Source: Heterobasidion occidentale (Eukaryota; Basidiomycota; Agaricomycetes; Russulales; Bondarzewiaceae). Taken from it: DNA of 64,000 bases. The stretch covers positions 992,001 to 1,056,000 of the forward strand of contig JBCAQO010000009.1 in assembly GCA_039111635.1 (NCBI GenBank), read 5' to 3'. Each line of letters starts with the position of its first letter. Position 1 is the stretch's first letter. Below the pieces are notes generated by a model. It saw only the letters and a list, made by a program, of their open reading frames with translations, did not search any database and was not told where the DNA came from. Both the position numbers and the translations under genes were made by a program. Below are positions 22,885 to 35,334 of the stretch, piece after piece.

Positions 22885-23602
22885 TGAAGCCGCCTCACAT
22901 AATTCCCTATATCCCTCCCTCGATCTTGTTCAAAGCCCCATCGTCGTTGTCTCGCATCGCCTCATCGTTTTTTTTGTCTGTCTCCTACCTTGCTTCCAGT
23001 ATCACACCCCAAATACCTACCCTCATTCACCCTTTTATTCACATTTCTGTCGTCGATTTCTAAAATGCTGCTCTTGCTCGTCGCACCGCTATATCCCGGA
23101 ATGCCCTCCCATCTCACAACGCGATTAATACCTTCCTATACCACGCAGTGCTCAGGCACTATCATTCATCTGGGTATATGGCTACGGCTGACTACTCCCT
23201 GTCTTTCATCTCTCCTCGAGAAAGACTTCTTCTGTGGAATCTATCCTTGTGCATACGTAGTCTTACTTCCTTTCTTTGCCCTTCTCTTTTACGACCTTTC
23301 ATGACACTGCGTTTGCTCGATTCTGATTGATGATTTTTAACGGGCTCAGGAGGATCGCCTGTTTTTTTTCTGTTCTGTGTTTTGTTTGTCTCGTCTCAGT
23401 TTACTTGTGCAATCCATTCGAGATTGAATGTTGATGCATCTATCGAGATATGCAGTTTTCTGGTGTTTTTGATCAGTACGACGCGGTCATGCGTTTCTCA
23501 TGTGATGTTTTCTTTCGATCACCTTTGAGCGCTCCATGTGGTGGCGCGACGCCTCTTGCCATCGACAACTTCTACAAACAACTTGCTAAACTCATCTTGA
23601 CC
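22885..23602. other. intergenic, Rrm4-like to mad3
   Basis: The first 200 bases are strongly C/T-rich with a TATA-like CTATATCC, and a small ORF follows (separate entry). T-rich stretches are present near 23365. The mad3 promoter and 5' UTR must lie here. Confidence 0.5.
23065..23304 (+). CDS. small ORF with a hydrophobic N-terminus
   Basis: ATG in a good AAAATG context directly after a CT-rich block opens 79 codons starting MLLLLVAPLYPGMPSHL, with a second hydrophobic segment LLPFFALLFY near the end. It could encode a small secreted or membrane peptide. It has no recognised domain and may be chance, since this DNA could simply be the mad3 upstream region. Confidence 0.25.
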   Translation: MLLLLVAPLYPGMPSHLTTRLIPSYTTQCSGTIIHLGIWLRLTTPCLSSLLEKDFFCGIYPCAYVVLLPFFALLFYDLS

Positions 23603-25098
23603 ATGTCAACGTCTCCCGAAAACGATGCTGACGACCTCTTTCAGCAAGATGGACCCGTGATCGTCGACGGTGATCTTCTCGAAGCCAAGAAAGAGAATAT
23701 ACAGCCTCTCGCCTCAGGCCGTCGAGCCACCTCCCTCCAAGCAGCTCTCTCCACTCCGCACGCACTTCGAGAGTCCAAACTTGCAGCGACGCGTAATAGG
23801 CTTCGCATAAACGTCGAAGTTGCCTTGGAAGACGAGGACGATGACCCTCTTGAGGCGTACTGCCGACTCGTGTACTGGACTGTGGAGAATTACCCGGAGG
23901 GTCACAGCGCGGAGTCTGGCCTACTTGAGTTACTGGAAGAGGCGACCCGTGTCTTAAAGGATGATAGACGTGGGATATGGAGGAGTGATCTGCGTTACCT
24001 GAAGCTGTGGGTGCTGTATGCCACTTACGTGGAGAAACCCGCTACTATCTTCAAGTACCTGATGGCGAATGACATCGGGTCTTCGTTCTCTCTTTTCTAC
24101 GAAGAATTTGCCGCTGTGCTGGAAAGGAATGGGAGGTGAGTCGCCGACTTGGTACCTTGACGTCCCGCGTCAATCTTCTTCTTTGTATCACAGGCGAACT
24201 GAAGCGGACGAGGTCTATCTTCTGGGGATTCACAGACAGGCATCCCCAATCGAACGCCTGCAGTCCAAACATCGCGAATTCCAGAAGCGTATGATGTCTA
24301 CTGCAGCTGCGCCCGAAACTCCTCCGTCGCCCCAGCGACCCACCTCTACATCTCAGCGCAAAGTCCTAGGTGATGCTACTACTATCAAAACATCCGCTCG
24401 ATCCTCCCGCACAGGTTCCACAGCAGGCGCTTCTCCCGCGCTGCCTCAAGAAGACACTTTTGGATCTAGTATTCCTGCGCGACCCCGCCCGAACGCTCGC
24501 ATGCAGGTCTTCGTCGATCCAACGGGTTCAGAGGCTCAAGCAGCTGCTGAATCGTCTGTTACGCCATGGGAAGACCTCGGCACCCGTAAGGCTCGAGTCA
24601 AAGAAAACATCCCAGAGATCAGCAAAGCCGCAGGGACCACCTTGAGGCACCTGGACGCCACCAACGCCTTGCGTCTGCGTCCAGTGGATCCCGAATTCCG
24701 GTATTCCGGGATCCTCCGGCCGTCGTAGAGGCAGAGGAGATGCCGCCTCCATCTGCTCCCACGGCAAAGAAAAGCAAAGCGCCTTCGCAGGCTATGGCGA
24801 AAGCCTCGTTTGTGCCATTCAGAGACGACGCGGCAGAGACCCGTCCATCCACGCCACGTTTCACACCGTTCAGAGACGAGGTGCGCGAGGTTCTGTTCCA
24901 AGATCTCTTCCAAACGACTGATTGACTGCTGTCTAGCCCGCTTCTCCCCCAGGCTCTTCAAAGGACGGTGCTGCGTTAGGGAGTGTCATGAAGACGAAGA
25001 AGGTCGGAGGAAAGGGGCAGGCGATGAGTTCCGAAGCTGAAGCATTGAGAAAGGACCCCTTCAAGAATTATCCTGCCCCGCCTGTTGACGATGATTGA
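23603..25098 (+). CDS. mad3: spindle checkpoint protein Mad3
   Basis: Starts MSTSPENDADDLFQQ with an N-terminal KEN box at residues 30-32 (KKENIQPL). The Bub1/Mad3 TPR-like region follows: DPLEAYCRLVYWTVENYPEG, IWRSDLRYLKLWVLYATY, then RTEADEVYLLGIHRQASPI after the first intron (24136-24193). A second KEN box (VKENIPE) lies in exon 2, then SGSRIPVFRDPP and a C-terminus ALRKDPFKNYPAPP. There is no kinase domain, so this is Mad3 rather than Bub1. It inhibits APC/C-Cdc20 as part of the mitotic checkpoint complex; both KENs are used in known homologues. A frame break lies at about 24636-24646, between KAAGTTL and EAPGRHQRLASASS; one additional C in the ACCACCTT run restores it. A last intron occurs at about 24882-24938. 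Confidence 0.88.
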
Positions 25099-25389
25099 CC
25101 ACTCCTCATGATTCCCAGACTCACTCGTTTCTTGACCCTGGCTGCTTGCTATTAGTACGTTTCTGAGCTGCTTGGTGTACATTAGGGCGATAATGCAAGG
25201 GCAAATCTTATCTTATCTATCGCCATTCGATCTCAATATAGATGTCATACTTTCCATATCCGGCGTACTGCGATCATGGTATCAAGCTCATCGCCTCTCC
25301 AGTCTCAACAACATACTCTCCTGCGTCTTGGATAGACCACGGCCGCAATCCGTCACTTACTCTGCTGAAAGACTTGACTACAGTCAATC
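25099..25389. other. short intergenic, mad3 to aip1
   Basis: About 290 bases holding the mad3 3' end and the aip1 promoter. No gene seen. Confidence 0.4.
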
Positions 25390-28018
25390 ATGTCTTTTAC
25401 GAAATCGGCTCTCTATACAGCTAATCCGACTACCTCCCGTGGTGTATCTACGAAGCTGAGCGCGAACAAGGAGAAGATCGTGTACACAAATGGCAAGACT
25501 GTCTTCGTACGTGGTATAAAACATTGCGCATGATCTCGTCTCACGCTGTGCCGCGTAGATCCGGGACATCCAAGTAAGCCGTTTGCGTTTGATTGGACGG
25601 AGACGCAGAAGTGATGGCTTAGCTCTGTGCAGAATCCTGGGCTCGGCGTCGCATACACGGGACACGTGTATAACGCGACGGTAGCGCGTATATCGCCGAC
25701 TGGATACTACTGTGCTTCTGGCGATGTTGCAGGCAACGGTGCGTCTTGATTTTCTGAACTTGGGTCATGATTACTATAGCCCAAACAGTGCGCGTATGGG
25801 ACACGGTGGGGGAGGACCAGACGTTGAAGGGGGAGTACAAAGTTATCTCAGGAAGAGTGTATGTACTCGCTTATTCTGGTTCTGAGAATATCGTAACTCA
25901 CGCATCTACAGAAACGATCTCGAATGGGATGGAGAAAGTAAACGCATCATTGCGGTTGGAGACGGGAGAGACAAGTATACAAACGATCGTCAATCTTGAC
26001 AGCAAGGATCTAACCTCACCTGTGCCCTAGATTCGGGCATGCTTTCATGTTTGATACTGGTACCTCAACGGGGGAGATCATCGGGCATTCCAAGGTTCGT
26101 CGAACTTTACTTGTCTATTCGTACAAAGCATCAACAATAGGGATATAGATCATTAATGCTGTCGCCATTCGCATCAACGACCCTTTCGCGCCGCAACTGC
26201 TGCAGATGATAACTTGATTGTGTTTCACCAAGGTCCGTCGATCGCGTCATCTTTTGTTGTTGTTGTTGTCCTTATAGTCACCTCAGGCGCACCCTACAAA
26301 TATGATAAGGTGAGCTACATCGGATTCCGAAGTCTGAATGATCTAGACAACGAAACTCGCGTATCAGACCATCAAGTCTCATACAAAATATGTTCAAGAT
26401 GTACGGTATGCGTTAACAGGCGACCATTTCGCTAGCGTGGGATCAGACGGCAAGGCGTTCCTGTATGATGGAAAAACTGGCGACATCCTTGGAGAGTTCG
26501 AGGAGGCGCACAAGGGTACTGCTGTAAGTCCTGGATAGGACGAGTCGCGTCTGTCGAGGTTGACCGCGTGCATCAGTGCTGTAGGTTGGAGTCCAGACAG
26601 CAAGTCAGTCGTGACGTCGTCCGCGGATACCACGGTGAAGATCTGTACGATTGTGCCTCTCGCATCATGAACGTGTCTATAGTGCTGATTCTCGATTGCA
26701 GGGGATGTCGAGACGCGCAAGTCAACCGCGACATACATACTTGGAACTGGAATTGACCACCAGCAAGTCGGAAATGTTTGGAGCACCCAGATACCGTAAT
26801 CTCACTGTCCGGGTCGGGCGACTTGAACGTGTTCGATAGGAGAAGTGGAGGCAGCCCGATTAAGATCCTTCGCGTAAGCATATCATACTTGCGCAGATAC
26901 TACTTGAAATTGACTCCGATTTCTTCCTTAGGGCCCACAAAAAGCTGTCACCGCTTCTGTGCCTTCATCTTCCGACACGTTTTTGGTTGGCACTGCAGAT
27001 GGACGTATTCTATCGTACGACGCACAGGGTGAGGCTTCTTACGTTGAAGGGAAGGGACACACCAATCTCGTCTCCAGTCTGACTTCTGGAGCCGACGGCA
27101 AGGTATATACTGCCGGCTTTGACGATCGGGTGCGTGAGGTCGAAGGAAAGGGCTTTGTGTGCGTTTATACTCCCCCCCTCCTTTATCCTTGAGCCTAGTT
27201 GACTGATTGGCTGTTTTTGCTGCAGACCTGCGTCCTTTTCTACCGGCTCCCAGCCTAAAGATTTAGCTGTTGCTAGCGACGGTACTATATTCATTGCTGA
27301 GAGCGGCGGGGTTGAAGCCGTGAGGTCGAATCAGAAAGTTGCTGTCCTCAAGACGAAATCAACCCCTAGCGCTGTCGCTGCGAGCGGGCACAATGTTGCT
27401 GTTGGAACAGAGGTAATTCGCAGAAACAAATGACGTACGTATTTCTGAGCCTTCTGAATTTTAGGACCAGAAGGTCCGGTTGTATAACTGGGATGGAACG
27501 GCCTTCACAGAAGTGGCCACGCTTGAAGGAAACAAAGGCGTCGTCAGCGCCTTGTCATTCTCACCTGATGGCACGAAATTAGTCGCAGGAGATGTGAGTG
27601 GTCGTTCGAACTGATTATGCACAATGTTCTCACTCTATTCCGTCAGTCGAGCGGGAAGATCGTTTTGTTTGACGTTCAAGAGCGGAAGGTAAAATGTCTA
27701 CCCAGTGCGGATCAATAGAGACACTCATAGCAATTCCTGCGTTGACAGATGATCACGGGGCGGTGGTCTTTCCACACCGCACGCATTCACTCCCTGTCGT
27801 GGACTGCGGACTCACAGCATTGCGCGTCTGGCTCCCTCGATACCCATGTTTACGTATGGAGCGTGCCGAAGCCGATCAGGAATATAGCGATCAAGAATGC
27901 AGTTCCTGGAGGTGTGAATACTGTGTTCTGGCTGGATGGTGATGGTAAGAAGGGCAAGTTGGTTTGTGCTGGTGCCGATGCTTGCGTCCGGGTGTTGGAC
28001 GTCACATTCCATGTGTAA
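25390..28018 (+). CDS. aip1: actin-interacting protein 1 (WDR1/Aip1), WD40 protein
   Basis: Many small exons. It starts MSFTKSALYTANPTTSRG. WD repeats include GHVYNATVARISPTGYYCAS with VRVWDT, ALTGDHFASVGSDGKAFLYD, VGWSPDSKSVVTSSADTTVK, LVGTADGRILSYD, ALSFSPDGTKLVAGDSSGKI and SLSWTADSQHCASGSLDTHV. It ends VCAGADACVRVLDVTFHV. The order and the HQQVGNVWS segment match Aip1, a double seven-bladed propeller that works with cofilin to disassemble actin filaments at patches. A frame break lies at about 26786-26788: QQVGNVWST then, in the next frame, PDTVISLSGSGDLNVFD. One more C in the CCC run fixes it. The gene is convincingly single-copy Aip1 rather than a general WD protein because two propellers and the N-terminal NP.T.RG motif are present. 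Confidence 0.88.
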
Positions 28019-28441
28019 TTCGGTGACCACGGCTCGTTTTTGTGAAATATTTCGAGTTCAGGAGCAGTTCTAGTAGGACATGTGTACGAATCTATAATAG
28101 AAAATTGTCGAGAAATTTTGACTGTCACAATTGGAATCGAACAGGTTACGGCATTGGGATTTTGAAACGCGCTTGTGGCGGAAAGCGTGAGAATATATTT
28201 CCATATATAATATATCCCGTGGATGGGCTGATTTCTGGAGGAGTGTGCCGTATATAACTGCCAACCACCTCGCTCCACTTGTTCTCCCTTCTTCCACTCT
28301 CAATCACCGTCTCTCCTTTACATCACCTCCATGTGAGTGTCACTGCAATATTGCTCAAATTTTATCGCGCTTGCCCAGCATCCCCTTTGCTGTCAGCTTT
28401 GCAATGGATTATGTACTGACATTGACTACGTGTCTAGAAAA
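28019..28441. other. intergenic, aip1 to erg6, with a likely 5' UTR intron
   Basis: AT-rich near 28190-28215 (repeated ATATA). A CAT|GTGAGT donor at about 28330 and a GTCTAG acceptor at 28437 would remove an intron ending just before the erg6 ATG. No gene seen. Confidence 0.45.
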
Positions 28442-29704
28442 ATGTCGTCTCCTGCTCCTCTCGAGGATGGACGTGTCGGCTCGCGCATTGAAAACTATAC
28501 TGGCTTCTGGCAGAAGGATATGGACAAAGAAGCTAAAGTCGACACCGAGAACCGTGTCGATAACTACACCGACGTTATTAACGGTATATAGACTCCTCAA
28601 AGTGAATATTTTCTTTACCTGATTGTTCTCGCAGGTTACTACGATGGAGCGACCGAACTCTACGAGTACGGCTGGGCGCAATCCTTCCACTTCTCGCGGT
28701 TCTACAAGGGCGAGGCCTTCGCTGCGTCTCTTGCCCGTCACGAACACTATCTCGCCTCCCAGATGGTTCTGAAACCTGGCATGCGCGTCCTTGACGTCGG
28801 CTGCGGTGTTGGTGGACCTGCACGGGAGATTGCACGCTTCGCGGACGTTAATATCGTCGGGGTGAACAACAATGACTTCCAGATTGGTCGTGCGCGGAAG
28901 TACGCGAAGAACGCCGGCCTTGAGGGACAAGTGACATTCGCTAAGGGTGACTTCATGAAATTATCCGAGCAGTTCGGCGAAAACTCCTTCGATGCGGGTG
29001 CGTGGTTATTGACACATTGACTATCTTTCACTCACATAATATGTGTGTAGTATATGCTATCGAAGCCACTGTGCACGCCCCGACATGGGAAGGTGTCTAT
29101 GGGGAGATTCTCAAGGTTCTCAAGCCTGGAGGAGTAGTGAGTCTGATAATCTTCCGTCTTATTCCACGTTTTCTGATGTGTTGTAGTTCGGTGTATACGA
29201 ATGGGCGATGACCGACCGTTGGGATCCATCTATCCCTGAACACAAAGCTCTTGCACATGAGATCGAGTTCGGTAACGGTATCCCGGAGATGCGCCCGCTG
29301 TCCAAGGCGCGTGAGGCGCTAAAGACCGTCGGCTTTGAGATCGAGCACGAGGAGGATCTTGCGGAGCGTGATGACCCTGTACCATGGTACTATCCTCTCG
29401 AGGGCGATATCTCAAAAGCACAGACGGCATGGGACTACATCACGGTCTGGCGGATGAGTTGGAGCGGCAAGTTGGTCAGTCATACGGCCATGCGTGTCAT
29501 GGAGTGGTTTGGCCTGCTACCCAAGGGCACATACGATGTCGGCGAGGCTTTGAAGGTTGCAGGCGACTCTCTTGTCAGGGGTGGTCAGACGAAGGTCAGT
29601 AGTTTGTTGATTAGTCTATTGACATTCAGCCCTGACGGTTGGCTTTTCTCTAGCTATTCACGCCCATGTATCTTGTCATCAGTCGCAAGCCACGTCAAGA
29701 CTAA
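28442..29704 (+). CDS. erg6: sterol 24-C-methyltransferase Erg6
   Basis: Five exons. It starts [20 protein letters not shown]. The sterol-binding region reads [23 protein letters not shown]-binding motif I is [20 protein letters not shown], followed by [11 protein letters not shown] and, after an intron, [19 protein letters not shown]. It continues [20 protein letters not shown], with a C-terminal sterol-methyltransferase region and end [14 protein letters not shown]. The enzyme methylates zymosterol (or lanosterol) at C-24 in ergosterol synthesis, on ER and lipid droplets. The start is the first ATG after the probable 5' UTR intron. No frame break was seen. Confidence 0.95.
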
Positions 29705-30298
29705 TTGTGACCCTTCGTTACCTCTGTCGCTTCCTGGGTCTTGGTCGTTTTGGCAGGTACATTAATTCGTCTAATCTAGATATTCTTGGATGTGATACCC
29801 CATGCTCGGCAATGCTCCATAATTGCTTGTTGCACCGTACTTCTCAGCGCCCATTTTGAGCTTAAGATGAATCGTCAAATTCTACGGCTGACAGTAAGGT
29901 CTCCAGTGGTCTCCGTCTATCAACATATCGTGCTCTGAGGGGTATCTATCAGGCAAATATCTGGGTATGCTCATAATTGGCATCGAGAGCCTGAACGTTT
30001 GCAACGTAATTTTTTGGAACTGTCAAGGCAAGCCGCTGTCAGACTAGGATTTCCCACGCCGAGTCTTTCTACAAACTTCTGCAACTGCGCGTATCTCACT
30101 CGTAGGACTATCTCCGGCTTAAGTTCAAATTTCAAACGTTCACTGCCATCGTTCAAGCCTCATCATCCTCAACGCCTCGGCGCTTGCTCACCATATCCTG
30201 CGAAGTGATGTATGTCCGTTGCATATAACGTATGTCCGTTACACATAACCCTGGCCCACTCAACATAGTGCGTTTATTGCTATTAGCGTCGTCGGACA
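29705..30298. other. intergenic, erg6 to F-box gene
   Basis: No gene seen. A direct repeat of ATGTCCGTT is present at about 30211 and 30231, close to the F-box start. Confidence 0.4.
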
Positions 30299-31615
30299 AT
30301 GCCATCCGAGTCCGCCAATGAAGGAGTTCTTATCTGCTTGCCTGCTCTTCCGAATGAACTGTGGCTACGGATCTTCGAGCTAGCAACTGAGGTCTTTGGG
30401 ATCCTAGACCCAGACGTACATGATCCTTTCGAAGGATCGACTCCTTTATTCAAAATCAACTACGACGGCGATGATCCTGAAGTTCGTCATTCTCTCGACA
30501 TGAAAAGCCGTCTCGTCCGTGTCTGCAGACGATGGCACATGCTAGCCACGCCGTTATTATACCAGGTCGTCATCATCCGTCATTTTCGACATATCAAAAC
30601 ACTCCGACTTATCGATACCATCAAGCAGGCGGAGAGCAATGCTGCTTTTGTTGCTTTGCCGGGCAGTGTGGTGCATCGGCTAGACATAGCGATCAGGGAA
30701 CCCATTACCACTTATATGGCACTGAATGTGCGACGTGTTCTTTCGAAAATTGTCAAAGCACTCCCTTCACTGCGCATACTTGTTGTAATCCAACAAGGAC
30801 TCCAGGACCAAAACGGCTCCTCAGGCGGCCCTCTACCACCATCACTTGACTTTTCTCAGACTATTGACTCGCTCAGCAGCTTAACGGTGCAAAAGCTGCG
30901 CTGGGAACTGATCCGCCCCTTGGAACCAAGACTTGTCGATCTCTGCTTACACGTTTACCGAGCCTGCGCACCCTCATGGTGGGCGAACCAGGATTTTGCC
31001 CTTTCGATCTACCATCACTTCCCGATTTGCGCTTTGCCACATTGTTGCACGACTCTAGCACGGACAGCTCAGGGACTGCGACCTCGTTCCCAAATCTAAG
31101 ACAAGCCCTGTTCCGGCCGTCTGCGATATGACATAGGGTGCATAACAGAGTTTTTAGCCTCGAAAGCTCCTGAACTTACAACTGCGTATCTGGAGATGAA
31201 CTTGTCATGGACTAGAGAGCTGTGCCGCGCTTTAGCACGTCATTGCCCTCATGTTGCGCATATCATTCTCTTCACGGGCTATTCGCAATGGTCTACATGG
31301 AACAGCAGCTTCATGGATACATCTGGCCTATATTTTCAATCTAGCCCATATTTCCCCCCCATCACGCATCTGGGTCTTTTTGGTCCTCCGTTCAATGATG
31401 ATAGTCATTGTTTACGCATTTTCCGTTGGTTGAGATCCGTTCTTATATCTTCGTCTCTCAAGGTCGTGCGATTTCTGAACCCACAATGCGTAATGGATAT
31501 GTTATGTCAACGTTGGGCTGTCGTAGCAGAGGGACTCATAGCTCTCCCTGGTTTGCGAGTGGAAGACCACGAAGGGAACGATTTGAGAGCCCGAATCATT
31601 GGTAGGGCCCAATAG
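30299..31615 (+). CDS. F-box protein, reading frame interrupted twice
   Basis: Starts MPSESANEGVLICLPALPNE with the F-box core LPNELWLRIFELATE, then VRVCRRWHMLATPLLYQ. The following part has the leucine-spaced pattern of LRR-like F-box proteins: ALPSLRILVV, LTRLPSLRTLMVG, ASKAPELTTAYLEMNLSW. Such proteins are substrate receptors of SCF ubiquitin ligases; targets unknown. The frame changes at about 30935-30945 (a base apparently missing) and back at about 31095-31125 (a base apparently gained). The segment between reads well in the third frame (PFDLPSLPDLRFATLL). The end is VEDHEGNDLRARIIGRAQ. Large F-box families in Agaricomycetes decay often, so this could be a real pseudogene rather than an assembly error. 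Confidence 0.7.
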
Positions 31616-31679
31616 GAACAGGGGGTACGTAACAGACCTGTTCCTTTCTTACTGTTCTCAACATTGCTTACGCCAAGCA

Positions 31680-32362
31680 CTGATGGAGATGTCCTACAGG
31701 TTTATGTTCGCAATCTCGTGATCGGATATCAGCTAGAATCCCCTTTCTATGTTGCTGACAGTCCAATCACTTGTGCCATGCTCCACCGACCTCTTCCCCA
31801 AACTTTGCTAGAACACGACGCATGGTTGAAGGTTGAAGGTGAATTTTATCTCCAGAATTTGACTGCCCAGGGGAGACTTGACATGAAGCTCTCAATACAG
31901 GTGCCCGACATCCACTTGTACATACATATTTTGGTAAACTGTGTCATAAGGCCATCTCTATCGGTTCGTCGGAATTATGATGGGCAAGCGTTGACTGAAC
32001 ATAGATTGTAGGTCCAAATTTTCTCCAAGGAGAATCGTGTTGGCTTGGCAGGGATGCTCACCGCTACAGGGTTTTCGGCCGAAATGCGAGGAAGCCTTTC
32101 TTTGCCATCTGACCTTGTCTACTCGCATTGTACATCAGTTGTGGATCTTGTGCTTAGAACTCCATATGACTCTGGTTTGCCCTGTCCAATGGCGTCGCTC
32201 CGTATAGTCAGGATCTGGCCTCAATTTCTCACGGGGCTTTTTCCTGAGAGCTCAGTTCAAGTGCAATCCACTACCGGCAACAACAGGTTGCAGTGTAGAT
32301 TGATATTGGGCACAATGTTGTGCAGCAGAAGCATGATGAGGGGATTGGGAACGTACTTATAG
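31680..32362 (+). CDS. hypothetical protein or gene fragment
   Basis: Two protein-like open stretches in different frames join across a possible intron (about 31901-32010). The first contains NLVIGYQLESPFYVADSPIT, the second VQIFSKENRVGLAGMLTA and LPSDLVYSHCTSVVDLVLR. No ATG opens the first part in frame, so an upstream exon is missing or the gene is broken. I do not recognise the family. It directly follows the F-box gene on the same strand and might be a remnant of a separate gene. Confidence 0.3.
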
Positions 32363-33023
32363 TTCACAGGCGAAGAAGCGCGAGCCCTGCTCTTCGCTCT
32401 ATCTCTCTGCTTTGCACCTCACGGTCGTCTCATAGAGCGTGCTGTTGCTCTCTTCCAGTGTTTTCAAATGGGTCCCTCTGCCTCGGATCGTCGATATATA
32501 TAGATCCTTGGTGCCGTGGTATTCTTCGAGCATGTCTTGTGGCAATGCCATAATCTCCGTCGACATTACTATTTGGATAGGTGCGCGCCCAACGATTGAT
32601 AGGAGACTCTGATTGACCTTTGACACCTGCTGTAAAGGATTCATTTTGTTTACGACAACACCAAATGCGTTCGCTTGTTGAAGATCGCACGACCATGGCG
32701 GATGGTGCGAACGGCGTCCCGAATCCATGGGTTTACGGAGGTTTACGGTGCTCGCTGTACCCCGCTGGATCTATTTGCAGTCGGCCGATACAGAATGATG
32801 TGCCTGAGCGTGGGGCCCCGCAGTGGCATGGACGCGTGACGCACGTTGATGGCAGCCCCAGGTTTCGGAGCGTCGTATTTAGCGCGCGCCGTAACGCGCA
32901 AAGGCATAATCGTTATTTCCTTCTTATAGGCTACCAGCCAGATCATGGATCCTTTACGGCTTGCTTCTTGACAGCCACCATCTCCCCCATCACCCTGAGG
33001 CCGTTCTGCTCTTTTCTTCTGCG
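32363..33023. other. intergenic, possible minus-strand remnant
   Basis: On the minus strand, about 32690-32410, a frame reads protein-like (IVGRAPIQIVMSTEIMALP, then YHGTKDLYISTIRGRG), but without start or end. It may be the relic of a gene. The last 150 bases are presumably the MFS promoter. Confidence 0.3.
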
Positions 33024-35334
33024 ATGTCTCTCGAAGAAAAGCAAATTCATGAGACTGCCGTACCTCTGAACGAGAAAGTGGGTGGGGATACCAAGTTTCA
33101 GCATCTGGAGGCCGCCGCAGACGACGATAACAAGTCGATCATCATCTCGCTTCAGGAGAAACGTCTTGTGCGACGGCTGGACAGGCGAATTCTTCCTATC
33201 GCCTGCCTCATGTATCTATTCGCGTGTGCGCATCTGCTTCCCTTGTTCAAGTGAATTGTTCTGTAGATGTTGACACGTCATTGTAGATCTCGACCGGAGT
33301 AACTTGGGGAACGCGCGTCTGCAGGGTCTTCCGCATGATGCACTCCACGGGGACCCAACAGGTAAAATTTTTGATTGGGTGAACTCAGCCTTTTTCTTTT
33401 CATATGTCAGTGTCAGAAATTTCAATCGATTTCGGCACTTCATTGATTGGAGGCATAGATTCTTTGTCAAGTTCCTGCCACCATTCTCTCCAAACTCTTT
33501 CCACCCCGCCTTTGGCTGGGATGTGCTGCTCTAGGTTGGGGCATCTGCTCTACTCTCATGGTACTCATTCTTACAACTATTAATATGCATATACTGAACA
33601 AAATGGGTCACATTGATAGTCCACGGGGTTCAACGAAGCAGGTCTTATCGTCGCTCGCGTTGGCCTCGGTGTTTTCGAAGCTGGATTCGGTCCTGCCATC
33701 CCGCTCTATTTCTGTACGTCCTTTTCATTTACTATGGCACTTCCTATGCGCGACGCATGCGTCTAATATCACCAAATAGCTCTTTTCTACACGAAATCTG
33801 AAATTGGACTGCGTCTCGCTTACTGGTTCGGATTCGCCGCGGTTGCAGGTGCATTTGGCGGGCTTATTGCGTTCGGCGTTCAGCATGCACATACGAGCGT
33901 TGAAAATTGGCGTCTCCTATTCATTATAGAGGTGAGCAGATTATGCTTCCGTATTATGCTTCCGTGCCGTCTTTCCGAAGCTAAAGTTCTGAGGAAATAT
34001 TTAGGGCATCCCTGCTATTGCTCTCGGCCTCATTGCGATCACATTTCTGCCAAATAGGCCGGAGATGACCAACTTCTTCAATGAAGAAGAGCGTGCTATC
34101 GCTCTCGAACGCGCTAACCGGGATGCTACTCGAGATGTCGGGTTTACCGTGAATAAGACGCACGTTGTGTCTGCTTTCAAAGACTGGCGTGTGGGTACCA
34201 GCACACATATCCTTCTTTCGATTGCTGAAGATATTTTGCTGCTCAGATTTATCTCGGCGGAGTCATTTACTTTGGCGCCAACTGTGCACTTGCATCTATC
34301 TCCGCGTTCTTGCCTACAATAATACAGACGTTCGGATACAGTGCGTCTGGTTGACAAGCCTCTCCAATGAATTCCTCGCATTGACCATTCTCTGTATCTG
34401 TAGCGAATGCCCGTGCACAGCTACTCACAGTTCCCCCGTATGCTGTCTGTGCCGTTGTGATCACACTAGCCTCGTGGTGCTCTGATCGCCTGCAAAATCG
34501 TGGAATATTTATTGCCGTGGCAAGCACTGTGGGGGGGATTGGATATCTGTGCGTCTTTCTCTTGTCCTCTAAATCTGTATAATTTGGGTATATACTTACG
34601 AAAATCATCAAGGTTGCTGCTCACCGTGCCCAGCAATATCCATGTACGCTATTTCTCCACATTTTGCATCACAACTGGGACGTATACGACAATTGGTATC
34701 ACTATTGCCTGGTGTGGGTATCATCTTGCTGACCGCTTTTCAGGGGGTAATGAATCTAATGATGCTTTTTTCGTCTAGTCGCCCATAATTTGGCGTCAGA
34801 GACAAAGCGAGCGACAGGCACTCCGATGTACATGGCCATAGGCCAGTGCGGTAGTGTGCTTGGATCGCATCTATTCCCCAGCATCGAAGGACCAAGATAT
34901 ATGTACGAGGTTTCCTTGTTTGTATGCAGCGCGTTTTGCTAATCATAGTTGGTTTTGATATCTAGCAAGGGGTTTGCAGGTGCGGAAACACTCACCAATC
35001 CCGTGACTCCTAATTGAACAGTGCTTATTCTCATAGTATCATGTGCCTTGGAGTTCCTTGCAGCCCTTTGTGCCATCATACTCAGTGTTCGTCTGATCTC
35101 TTCGTTCAAGCGGCATGGCAAAGATCCTGATCTGGTATATCGCAGGTACATTACCACTACGATAATGCACGAAAAGATCGGAAATACGGGAAGACCACTG
35201 CCGAGACGAGAGACGAGACGATTGTTGATACGACTGAACTAGCAGACAGGGTCTGTTCCTCATCTCGTTGAATCCGTTCTCGCACAAGCTCATGAGTATC
35301 TGTTCAGGCACCTGGATTCCGTTATGTCCCTTGA
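33024..35334 (+). CDS. MFS transporter, Dal5/allantoate-permease-type (anion:cation symporter family)
   Basis: About nine exons. It starts MSLEEKQIHETAVPLNEK with a polar cytoplasmic N-terminus. RRLDRRILPIACLMYLFAC begins helix 1 and LDRSNLGNARLQGLPHD is the family signature loop. Later segments are VPATILSKLFPPRLWLG, GLRLAYWFGFAAVAGAFGG, ENWRLLFIIEGIPAIALGL, YLGGVIYFGANCALASISAF and SETKRATGTPMYMAIGQCGS. The C-terminal tail ends ELADRAPGFRYVP, the usual ending of this family. About 12 helices are expected. Members import allantoate, nicotinate, pantothenate or related anions at the plasma membrane; the substrate here is unknown. No frame break was seen; the intron near 35088-35146 was inferred from the need to join AIILS to HYDNARKDRKYG. 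Confidence 0.88.

Noticed and set aside
28130..28150. GTTCGATTCC on the minus strand, resembling a tRNA B box
   Set aside because: No matching A box and no complementary acceptor stem; it lies in an AT-rich intergenic stretch.
32399..32728. Minus-strand protein-like stretch (IQIVMSTEIMALP)
   Set aside because: It lacks a start, an end and a recognisable family, and two frames compete; kept only as a possible remnant in the intergenic note.
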